Shown: positions 34,176 through 42,016 of the stretch, piece after piece | How positions within the stretch are numbered: position 1 is the first letter of the stretch | Layout of the letters: each line of letters starts with the position of its first letter | Origin: an uncultured Prevotellaceae bacterium | Lineage (GTDB): Bacteria; Bacteroidota; Bacteroidia; Bacteroidales; Bacteroidaceae | DNA length: 51,414 nt | NCBI GenBank assembly: GCA_900318775.1 | Contig: ONLY01000019.1 | Location: 1 to 51,414, forward strand | Direction: 5' to 3' | The notes under the pieces: generated by a model | What the model was told of the DNA's origin: nothing | The model's database searches: none | The model's input: the letters and a program-made list of their open reading frames with translations, nothing else | Position numbers and translations under genes: made by a program

Positions 34176-37100
34176 TTATTTTGCAAGTTGATACTTTTTG
34201 AGATATGCACGAGCCTTAGCAAGCGTTTTCCAGTCTGAATCATAACGGCCATCTGTAAGTTGTTTGTAATCTAATACATGATCCAGCCCATGAATGACTG
34301 CAGACGAACTTGACAGAATCTTTGTCTGAACTACAGCCTTAGAACCCGTCGCATCGTTTGTGATATAGTCACGTGCGAGGAAGTTGGTCAAAGAAGGAAT
34401 GGTCCTGCTTGTTTTTCCTGTGCGGTCTGTCACTTTGATGGTGCCATCGCTTTCTCGTGATGCGGTTACCTTAAAGTAGATGCCGGTCTTACTGTCCATG
34501 GTTCCAGTTTCGTATGCCGTTGGATTCATGACCAATGGCTCTGAATAGATGCTGTTGTCCTGGAAATGGTATTTTACAAAATTGATGATAGTCGTTGCCA
34601 TCGCTTTGCCTTTTACCTTCCTAGCGTACTCTTCCTGTTCATCTAGAATATCTCTTTCGTCTTCGTCTTTATCCAATTGGAGCAGATGCTTGATGTCGTC
34701 CCACGTGGGAAGTCCTTTGGCAAAAGCCTCTTCCATCGCTTCATTGGTTGGGATATAGATAGTGTAGCGGTAGTTGCTAAAGAAGCGGATATTTGTGTCG
34801 TCAGCAACTTTGGCCAACCTTCCTTCTTCATTGATAGCATAGCAGGGAAGGCCTGACGAATTGGGATCGAAAATATAGTATTTGTTTCTTGCAGAAGGGT
34901 TGTTAATTTCAGAACCATCTTCAGGGTCAATCTCAATGTTCACATCCAAAGCATCCAAAACATCTTCTGGTGTCTGGCAAAGAGCGAAGAATTTAGAGAA
35001 TTCTTTGTTGTTATACATGATGGAATAGACCGATTCAATCGTTGGTATCATGGGCCGGCTGATGGTATATGCAAAGCCGTTACCGTAACCATTGGTCTGT
35101 GCAGATTTGTCGGCAAACCGGGTTACTGTGCAACTCTCGTTGTGGTCGAGTTGCCAACCTCCCTTCACTTTCATTCCGTTGGCACGGTCGTTCGCATTTT
35201 CCACGTATACGACAGCATTGTTTTTCGAATGGAAATAGTGTCTGCCACACTCCACGCCTGTTGCAGTCTCATCAATGCCTGTGGTCTTGTTGTTCTCATG
35301 TACGATGGTGTGTGTTTCCAACAAATCCTTTAGACGGTTGGAGAAGAATTCTCGATCGATGGACTGATTTGCAGACAGCTTAGAACCGATAACACCGCTC
35401 TTTGTGACCACGTCATAAGTGTATTCATAAGTTTCTACGGTAGGTCTCACCTTGTCTTTGGCCTCGTCCCACGTATATCTGTAAGCACGTCCAACCAACA
35501 GCGTGGTTCCACTTTTCACTACGCTGCTGCCACGGAATGAGATAGGGTCAATATACCAAAAATCGTCATCGCTTGGCACAAAGAACGAGAAACGTGAACT
35601 CATGGAAAGCAAATAGCTGTCATAGTATGACTTTAATGCATTAGCATCACTCTCGCTTCTGCTATCAAGCGACATGGATTCGATGGCGTATCTAAAGATG
35701 CGCTTGTCTGTCTCTGTAAGCGCAGGTGCTAATACGGCCGCATAGGTAGGGGTTGTGATGACTTCGTCCATCAGGTAGATTACACCGTTATTAGCCAGCA
35801 ACACGTCATTAATCTTGCCGCGGTGGTAGTCATCGTCTGCGTTGAACATGGCATCCTGAGCCTTATTCTTGATGCTTTCGAATTTGCTGGGCACAGTGGC
35901 AACAAATGATTCCATCATCAAGTTGTTGATGAGCTCTTGAATTACATTGCGGGGAATCATGTCCAAGGCCTTGTTAATAAGTTCCATGTCGGTAGGAGCC
36001 TCTCCTAGTTCGCTCAGCATGTCAGGTGCATAAGCCTGCATGAGGAAGTAGCCGCCTCCGTTGGGGCTGAAGAAATAAGGAATCAGCTTCTCGTCGGTTG
36101 GGCAGAAGAAAGCTGCCATATCCTGCTCTTTGCTGAACAAGTCAACATTATAGCTATTCCATCCTGGATCGAACTTCAGCGAATATGTGACATCTTCGGT
36201 GTGGTTAGGATTGTCTGGATCTGTATAAGCCTTCAATGGATTCCCATTCTTGGAACGTTTAGAGAAGTAGCGCTTCTCGTATACCTTTTCCACATCGTTG
36301 CCATAGTTCAGTTGATAGCTGTAGGTAAGGTCTGCGTTGTAGAATGGAGCGGAGAAACGGTCCATCATGTGGCTAAAAATGTTTGTCTTTCCGTTCGTGC
36401 GCAGCAACTCTGCGATGTTTGGAGGAGTGATGAGCACCTTGTCCAGACGGTTCACATATCCATTTTGACAAGTGATATCCTGCTTCAAGACTTTACAGTC
36501 ATAGATAAAAGCGTCATTTTTTTCTCGTGTTTTTCCTGTGATAATACGGAAATCCTCATCAGTAATGCTTTTCAGAGCCAATTGTGCTGGCAAGAAATGA
36601 GTCATCATTGCAGCAGTATTGTCTAGCGCAATGTATATATCCTTGTTGTTATCGCGGAATTGTGCCCAATAATCTTTGTCTGTTGGATTATAGTTAGTAG
36701 GCATTTCTGATGGAAGGAGATGTGGAACTGAGTCCAAAACAGTTCCGGCTGTATTGCGGCGCAAGCACTGTCCCTTTACAGGAGTGTCATTCGTGCCATT
36801 TCCTGCTTGCATGCTTGACATCATTTCCAGCAGGTATGCGTTGTTGATCATGGCATTGTTCAGCAGAAGTTTCTTTTGGCTGAGCGTTAGCTCTGAATAG
36901 CTGTGCACTCCCCAAGGATTGTCCTGGTAAAAGGTTTTGAAGGCGTCATCATCGGCAACGAAGAGCGTCTTGGAACCTGTTCTAGCTAATACCTCCTTAT
37001 AGCCAAGGTCGTTGATGAGCTTGACGAAGTTGGTGTAATTGCCATCGCTTTCAAGATACTCGTAGATACTGGAACCGAGCCATGAGGGATTGCCATCGTC

Positions 37101-37202
37101 CCACATATAGTCGTCCTTACACGAGTAAGTCGAACCGCATACGGCAAATAGGAAAAATGCTTTGGCTGCATACTTTCCTAATTTACAAAAGCGTTTGTCC
37201 AT
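34176..37202 (-). CDS. Large FAS1 (fasciclin)-repeat surface lipoprotein, 1008 aa
   Basis: 1008-residue lipoprotein, first gene of the operon. Lipobox Cys at residue 28 followed by KDD (K-(D/E)2 surface-export signal). Four FAS1-like units appear. Unit 1, about 40-255: KTLFVADDDAFKTFY, then NGYVNRLDKVLITPPN. Unit 2, about 258-525: AAFFCPTDEKLIPYF, then NNGVIYLMDEVITTPTYAA. Unit 3, about 530-710: FSFFVPSDDDFWYID. Unit 4, about 720-985: YTIYIPTNEAMEEAF, then AVIHGLDHVLDYKQ. No catalytic motif is visible. It is probably an elongated surface adhesin or ligand-presenting protein. The gene begins about 36 nt after the predicted transcript start, so it should be the most strongly expressed member. 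Confidence 0.88.
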   Translation of the reverse strand: MDKRFCKLGKYAAKAFFLFAVCGSTYSCKDDYMWDDGNPSWLGSSIYEYLESDGNYTNFVKLINDLGYKEVLARTGSKTLFVADDDAFKTFYQDNPWGVHSYSELTLSQKKLLLNNAMINNAYLLEMMSSMQAGNGTNDTPVKGQCLRRNTAGTVLDSVPHLLPSEMPTNYNPTDKDYWAQFRDNNKDIYIALDNTAAMMTHFLPAQLALKSITDEDFRIITGKTREKNDAFIYDCKVLKQDITCQNGYVNRLDKVLITPPNIAELLRTNGKTNIFSHMMDRFSAPFYNADLTYSYQLNYGNDVEKVYEKRYFSKRSKNGNPLKAYTDPDNPNHTEDVTYSLKFDPGWNSYNVDLFSKEQDMAAFFCPTDEKLIPYFFSPNGGGYFLMQAYAPDMLSELGEAPTDMELINKALDMIPRNVIQELINNLMMESFVATVPSKFESIKNKAQDAMFNADDDYHRGKINDVLLANNGVIYLMDEVITTPTYAAVLAPALTETDKRIFRYAIESMSLDSRSESDANALKSYYDSYLLSMSSRFSFFVPSDDDFWYIDPISFRGSSVVKSGTTLLVGRAYRYTWDEAKDKVRPTVETYEYTYDVVTKSGVIGSKLSANQSIDREFFSNRLKDLLETHTIVHENNKTTGIDETATGVECGRHYFHSKNNAVVYVENANDRANGMKVKGGWQLDHNESCTVTRFADKSAQTNGYGNGFAYTISRPMIPTIESVYSIMYNNKEFSKFFALCQTPEDVLDALDVNIEIDPEDGSEINNPSARNKYYIFDPNSSGLPCYAINEEGRLAKVADDTNIRFFSNYRYTIYIPTNEAMEEAFAKGLPTWDDIKHLLQLDKDEDERDILDEQEEYARKVKGKAMATTIINFVKYHFQDNSIYSEPLVMNPTAYETGTMDSKTGIYFKVTASRESDGTIKVTDRTGKTSRTIPSLTNFLARDYITNDATGSKAVVQTKILSSSSAVIHGLDHVLDYKQLTDGRYDSDWKTLAKARAYLKKYQLAK

Positions 37203-37243
37203 AAAGGTTAATATATTTAAGTTTTAGTTATTTCTCTGCTTTG

Positions 37244-37272
37244 CAAATATAATAGATGTTTAGAAAACGCTA
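37244..37272 (-). promoter_or_regulatory. Promoter of the seven-gene SusCD/FAS1 operon
   Basis: The minus-strand -7 box TATATTTG at 37244-37251 is an exact TAnnTTTG match, with a weak TTAG-like -33 element about 20 bp upstream. The leader to the 1008-aa FAS1 gene is about 36 nt. No anti-sigma, sigma or hybrid-sensor gene is adjacent. Confidence 0.6.
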
Positions 37273-37380
37273 ACGAGAGCCCCCCTTGATTAACTTTGTT
37301 TTTAACTCAATTTGACTATAATAAGGTTAAAATCTCTTTAAGGCTGCCGTTTTGTGTGTTCGGGATGTACAAACTGCATA

Positions 37381-37414
37381 ACAGAGCCATGTCGCATAGG
37401 CAACATGGCTCTGT
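37381..37414 (-). terminator. Hairpin after the GH128-like gene (probable terminator)
   Basis: A perfect 12-bp stem (ACAGAGCCATGT at 37381-37392 with its complement at 37403-37414), extendable to about 15 bp with a four-base loop, lies 41 bp past the GH128 stop. It lacks a good T-run on the minus strand, so efficiency is uncertain. Confidence 0.55.
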
Positions 37415-37454
37415 TTGTTGTTTTGAAGCCTTTGAAACCGGACTTCTGGATTGA

Positions 37455-40406
37455 TTACTTGACTAAAATTTTGGCGGATAGTTTGCCTGCCTTCACAACA
37501 TAAATTCCGGTTGGGAGAGTGATGTCCTTAGCAACCTTTTTGCCGGTAGTTGTGTAAATGTCGAACGATGTGGTTCCGTTGACATAGATACGTCCATTTA
37601 CTACGCGTGGGGTCAGCTTACCCTTCACTTGTTCTTTGGCAGGTACTGCATCGATATCAGTTGGAACAGAACCGCCTTCTTTATAATTGGCAATGGCAAC
37701 CCAGCCCAATTGGTCAAAGTATGCCTCGCTGGCAGTTGTTGTTGTAATCGTTTTGCCGTCTACAGTTAAATTGTGATCCAGCACTCTTTTCACTTTCACG
37801 CCTGTTGTCCATGTAGTTCCGCTTTCATCCTTACTGGTCATATCTGTACGTCTGAGCATGCAGATGGCAGGGTAGTTGTTGGTCTGCAAACAGGTCAGGA
37901 TAGTGGGCTGATACAGATAGAGCTGTTCTTGCAGAATCCCTTCTGTCTCATCATAGTGCTCCACACGGAAAGAGTTTTCACGGAGGCTGGAGCCATATAT
38001 AGAGTTGTCTGTACCGTGGCCAGCTGCGATGATGATGCCGTTTTCTTCGTCAGCCATGCCGATGCCCGGCGTAATGGCTAAATAGGCAACTTTTTGTGCT
38101 CCAGCCACTTTCCGGCCTGATTCGTATTCTGGGTATACGATGAACTTGAAGCCAGTGTTGGTTACTTCAAAAACGCGTGCACACAATGCCGTAGTAGGGT
38201 TGGCACTTGTATAGCTTGGATTTTTGAGTTCTACTAATACAACAGGAGTGATACCTTCTGGGAAGGGCTGCTGGAATGTTACCTCTGTGGTATCAGTCCA
38301 TAGTTCATCAGAGGCTTTGTTTGAGCTCACTTGAGCAACCTCGCAATCCAAGTCTCCGTATTTATAGTTGCCTGGCTTCAAAGCAAGGAACGGAACCTCC
38401 TCATTTTTGGATATGGCCTCTTTGCTCGTTTGCCATGGGAAGAGTCGGTAAGAGAACTTTTGCTGGGTAACTGTTTTTCCTGTCACGTTGCCTGCATAGA
38501 ACGTTGTGTTTTTGTTGGTCATGGTGCCCATAAATACACACGGGGTCTCTGAGAACGTAGAAGAGTAGAGCACGGTAGTTTCGTCAGTGTTGGTGATGGT
38601 CAGGCGGCCATGCTGAATCTCGCTTGTACCTTGCGCTGGGGCTACGTCAACAGTCACCTCATTGGTGTAGCGTTGTTTCTTGTCTGTATCGTAGTCGCAA
38701 ATCTTGTATAGGATGGCGCCTGCAAGGCCATTGACATCGTCTGTCATGGTCACAGTGCCATTCCCTTTCATGCCGAGGTTGCGTATATTAACATACTTGC
38801 CTCCTGGCTCCTTGCGCTGCACACAGATAGAGTCTGTCTGTTTTGAGTTGCTGTGAGTCCAGCTGAGGGTAACTGTTTTCTTGCTGGCATTATAGGTCGC
38901 TGTCAAGTTTGTTGGGGTTTTATGGTTCCAAGGCATGAAATATTCATTGCCATCCGTATAGGCGAAGCCAGAGGTGTAGGTAGATAGCACTCTAGCTGCA
39001 TCGGTAGGTTGGCCATTTGTCCAGATTTCTCGTTTTCCTTCTACAGCGTTATACACGGCGAGGCGCTCCAGCCACTTGTTCTCTGGTTTGTCTGCACGAA
39101 CAAGCACATCCTTCATCCAGACGCCATTCTTGCGCTGGTCGTTTCCTGTTCCCCAACTGTACCATCCTTCAGAGTCGGTAGAGAAACCGCTTTCCGATGT
39201 CCAGTTGGCACCGTTGTTCCATTCCGTTACCCATACGGGAAGCCCCGTTACATTGTAAAGTGACCACAGGCGGTCAATACAGCCTTGTGGGTTTTGTCCG
39301 CCAATGTAGTAGTGGGTGGCAACGAAATCGACGCGAATGTTGTTCTGGCGGCACCAGTTCACATAGTCGCTAACCCAACCAGTACTAGGGTTACAGCAGG
39401 CAAATGTGCCGATGCGTTTTCCGCTGTAAAGGAATTTATCCGCTACGTCAACAAGTGGGTAGTCGCCATGCTTTTCTCGCGCGTCTGCAGGAATCTCAAG
39501 CACATAGGTAAACACTTCATTTCCTCCTGATGTGTTATCGGGTTCGTTTTGTCCTAAGACGTGGGTGCAAGTGTTGTCCGAAGCGTTGATATTGTCCCAA
39601 GATTCCCATGCGCCTTTGTAACCGTTGCTGTTGGATTGTCCAGCTTCGTGGTGGCGCTGAGGCACGTATTCCGCATTCTTCTTGCTGCTTCGTCCAGCTC
39701 CCCAGTCGTAGTACCATGAAGAGTTGGTCAGCTTCATAAGTTCATCGGAACGGGCATCACCCATGCCGAGCTTGGTCGGCCATTGCCAGCGGAAAATGCG
39801 GAAGAACCCCAGTTTTTCTGCCAATTCCTTGGGGAGAACAATTGTTCTGTCCTGGCTGTTGGCGATGTAGCAGTGGCTGTATCCTGTACCTTCTGCATCA
39901 TTAGCGACTGTACACATGTAGCCGCGCTTCAGGGTGAATGCACGTGCCTTATTCACCCAGGGACCTGATGTGTTTCTACCCGTACCGTTATAGCTTGCAA
40001 TCACTTCTGTGCAGGCATCATCGCTATACATGGTGACAGGATAGAAAGGTGTGCCGTCAGCATTCTTGTTGTCGCTATGTACAAACACAATGGCGCCTGC
40101 CCGATAAATGCTGACACGGCAGTTCGTTCCGTCGGTCAGAGCCACGCCATTGCATGTGATACGCTGCAGGTAGGTGGATACGACGGTAGATGGCTGTACT
40201 TTTTCAAACACCACGGCCGCATCAGGATTCTTGATGTCAATGCTTGCCATCGTGGCAAAAGGCTCTGTTCCCGTAATGGTTAAATCGACAGCATCGTTCA
40301 ATTCCACGTTGCCAGTTACCTGTTCAACCTTCTGGACTTCGTTTTGTGCATTGGCTGTAAGTCCTAATGCCAACAGCCATGCCAATGTTAGTTGTCTTAA
40401 TCTCAT
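37455..40406 (-). CDS. GH128-like secreted glycanase with type IX sorting-like tail
   Basis: 983-residue secreted protein. Signal peptide at 1-20 and a beta-rich N-terminal region (about 22-195). A TIM-barrel catalytic core (about 195-440) matches the Glyco_hydro_cc/GH128 pattern: LGQNEPDN with likely acid/base E288, VDFVATHYY, and LPVWVTEWNNGANW with likely nucleophile E395. An FN3-like domain (about 490-590) follows. Two beta domains come next, one with PFPEGITPVVLVELKNP then TGFKFIVYPE, reminiscent of H-type lectins. The C-terminal sorting-like domain ends GIYVVKAGKLSAKILVK. Known GH128 enzymes cut beta-1,3-glucan; the substrate here is untested. It lies 57 bp after the M64 gene, possibly cotranscribed. 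Confidence 0.83.
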   Translation of the reverse strand: MRLRQLTLAWLLALGLTANAQNEVQKVEQVTGNVELNDAVDLTITGTEPFATMASIDIKNPDAAVVFEKVQPSTVVSTYLQRITCNGVALTDGTNCRVSIYRAGAIVFVHSDNKNADGTPFYPVTMYSDDACTEVIASYNGTGRNTSGPWVNKARAFTLKRGYMCTVANDAEGTGYSHCYIANSQDRTIVLPKELAEKLGFFRIFRWQWPTKLGMGDARSDELMKLTNSSWYYDWGAGRSSKKNAEYVPQRHHEAGQSNSNGYKGAWESWDNINASDNTCTHVLGQNEPDNTSGGNEVFTYVLEIPADAREKHGDYPLVDVADKFLYSGKRIGTFACCNPSTGWVSDYVNWCRQNNIRVDFVATHYYIGGQNPQGCIDRLWSLYNVTGLPVWVTEWNNGANWTSESGFSTDSEGWYSWGTGNDQRKNGVWMKDVLVRADKPENKWLERLAVYNAVEGKREIWTNGQPTDAARVLSTYTSGFAYTDGNEYFMPWNHKTPTNLTATYNASKKTVTLSWTHSNSKQTDSICVQRKEPGGKYVNIRNLGMKGNGTVTMTDDVNGLAGAILYKICDYDTDKKQRYTNEVTVDVAPAQGTSEIQHGRLTITNTDETTVLYSSTFSETPCVFMGTMTNKNTTFYAGNVTGKTVTQQKFSYRLFPWQTSKEAISKNEEVPFLALKPGNYKYGDLDCEVAQVSSNKASDELWTDTTEVTFQQPFPEGITPVVLVELKNPSYTSANPTTALCARVFEVTNTGFKFIVYPEYESGRKVAGAQKVAYLAITPGIGMADEENGIIIAAGHGTDNSIYGSSLRENSFRVEHYDETEGILQEQLYLYQPTILTCLQTNNYPAICMLRRTDMTSKDESGTTWTTGVKVKRVLDHNLTVDGKTITTTTASEAYFDQLGWVAIANYKEGGSVPTDIDAVPAKEQVKGKLTPRVVNGRIYVNGTTSFDIYTTTGKKVAKDITLPTGIYVVKAGKLSAKILVK

Positions 40407-40463
40407 GATTATAATAGGTTAAGTTTTGTACAAAGAATAGTATATATAAATAATGTGTGTTAC

Positions 40464-41906
40464 TTATGGTGCGGTGTAGTAGTCCGTAATGCGGATGATG
40501 GCCCGCGTGCATACAGGGCAAAAGTCTTGTACTTCGTTAATCTTCATGCGGCACTCCTGTGCAGGGCGGTAGCAACCTTTGCTCTGGTAGCCAGCACCTT
40601 CAAATACGCCTACCGTCTGTGTACAGCGGTTCAGTGCCTCCATCGCCTTGGCGTCGTTCTTGTCTATTTTCTTGAAGTCTGGCACTTTGGGGTCGAGTGG
40701 AGTTGGAATGGAATACTTCTTAGGCATCAAGTCGGCCCATTTTGTGTTAAAATCTTTCAGAGTCGTGATGTTGGGTTCCCACGGTTCTGTGTCAGCTGGA
40801 TACCACTCTGTGTCCATGTCATCATAGGCGTACTCGTCGGCAAGACCTGCATAGCTGTGTCCGAACTCATGCACGAAAACCTCCTTGAATGTAGGGTGGT
40901 CGCTGGTGGAGAGTGTCACCTGGTTGAAGATGCCGCCACCGCCATATGTGTCGCTATTGACTAGCACCATGATGTGTTCGAAAGGAACGCCTGAAAGAAG
41001 GTCGTAAATTCGGTGCATCTCCTGCGACATCAAGTAGCGGTCTGTATAGAACGTGTCATAGTGGCTGCCTGCGGGTGATGAGTGCCAAGTGTCCAGATGT
41101 GGCACGGTAGGACCTGCTTCTTGGGATGGAGCTGCTACAGCCACTACGTTGAAGCGGTTCTTAAGCGACTTGAAGGGTTCCCGTGCAAACAGCGCGTCTA
41201 CAGCTCTCTCGCAGTCGTGATAGAACTTGCCCATCTGCGCCTCAGTGTAGCCTTCTGCCAAGATGGCCAAGTCTACGCAGTTTGTAAGGTCCACGTCTTT
41301 GAATGGATCGTAGGGAGTTGCTTGGAAGTTGCGTCCCTTGCCATTGCGAGGCTCATTATTGTTTGATTGGTAGGTTCTGCTTTGTGCATAGGCCGGTTTC
41401 CATACATAGTGGAAGGGAATGCCGTTGTCACCTATTTTACGGATAAGGATATCTTTCGGATTCACCGTGTGAGTCATTTGAGCTGTGACTTGCTGGTGGT
41501 TGTTAGTCAGCGTAACGGTGATGTCAATTGGAAATTTCGGGAAGGGAATGTTGTATGAGGTCTCGAAAGCCTTGTCTACTTGCTTGGCTTCATCATATTG
41601 CAACCACTCCTGGAACAGGGTAGAGAAGGTCCACACGTAGATGACTCTCTGCGTGGCGTGGTCTTTGACAGTCAGTTGTCCGTTCCCGTTTAGGAACTTT
41701 TCGGACAGTCGGCTTTTTCTTCCGGCCCATCGTTCCTGTTTCTTCAGTTCCTGAAGGTAGATGTGCTGTTCTTGAGCGTTTCCTGCAAATACGTAATCCA
41801 GTCTCAAGGTGGCATCTTCGAAGTATTCCTCAAAGCGCTGTGCTTGCATGTGTTGTGTGAATGTGAAAAGGGCCACAAAGGCAATCGTCAACAGTTTTCT
41901 TATCAT
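40464..41906 (-). CDS. M64-family (IgA-peptidase-like) secreted metallopeptidase
   Basis: 480-residue secreted zinc peptidase of family M64, named for the Clostridium ramosum IgA protease. Signal peptide (1-22), an M64 N-terminal beta domain (about 24-165), and the peptidase domain (about 200-480) with VHEFGHSYAGLADEYAYDD: H346, E347, H350 and a nearby D357. The C-terminus is Cys-rich (CYRPAQECRM, FCPVCTRAIIR), as seen in the family. It lies on the same strand as the GH128-like gene. Its own -7 box variant lies about 44 bp upstream, just past the uvrA terminator. Whether it cleaves immunoglobulin is unknown. Confidence 0.93.
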   Translation of the reverse strand: MIRKLLTIAFVALFTFTQHMQAQRFEEYFEDATLRLDYVFAGNAQEQHIYLQELKKQERWAGRKSRLSEKFLNGNGQLTVKDHATQRVIYVWTFSTLFQEWLQYDEAKQVDKAFETSYNIPFPKFPIDITVTLTNNHQQVTAQMTHTVNPKDILIRKIGDNGIPFHYVWKPAYAQSRTYQSNNNEPRNGKGRNFQATPYDPFKDVDLTNCVDLAILAEGYTEAQMGKFYHDCERAVDALFAREPFKSLKNRFNVVAVAAPSQEAGPTVPHLDTWHSSPAGSHYDTFYTDRYLMSQEMHRIYDLLSGVPFEHIMVLVNSDTYGGGGIFNQVTLSTSDHPTFKEVFVHEFGHSYAGLADEYAYDDMDTEWYPADTEPWEPNITTLKDFNTKWADLMPKKYSIPTPLDPKVPDFKKIDKNDAKAMEALNRCTQTVGVFEGAGYQSKGCYRPAQECRMKINEVQDFCPVCTRAIIRITDYYTAP

Positions 41907-41950
41907 CGGGTCAATAGATTTTTAGTTAAAGCATAATTAGTATTGTGGGG

Positions 41951-41958
41951 CGAAGATA
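41951..41958 (-). promoter_or_regulatory. Possible -7 box of the M64 peptidase gene
   Basis: TATCTTCG on the minus strand is one base off TAnnTTTG. It lies directly after the uvrA terminator and 44 bp before the M64 ATG, which makes a promoter here necessary if the terminator works. Confidence 0.45.
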
Positions 41959-41963
41959 CGGAA

Positions 41964-42006
41964 AAAAAGTAAAGTGGAAGAAACTTTTTTGGTTTTTCTT
42001 CCACTT
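41964..42006 (-). terminator. Terminator of uvrA
   Basis: A 12-bp perfect stem (AAGTGGAAGAAA at 41972-41983 with its complement at 41995-42006) is followed on the minus strand by TACTTTTTTT. It lies 10 bp past the uvrA stop. Confidence 0.85.
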
Positions 42007-42016
42007 CTCCAGCAAA

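Noticed and set aside
19210..37202. Reading the operon as an ordinary polysaccharide utilisation locus
   Set aside because: No CAZyme, sulfatase or regulator lies inside the transcript; GH28 and GH128-like genes are outside it with their own signals. Polysaccharide use remains possible but unsupported.
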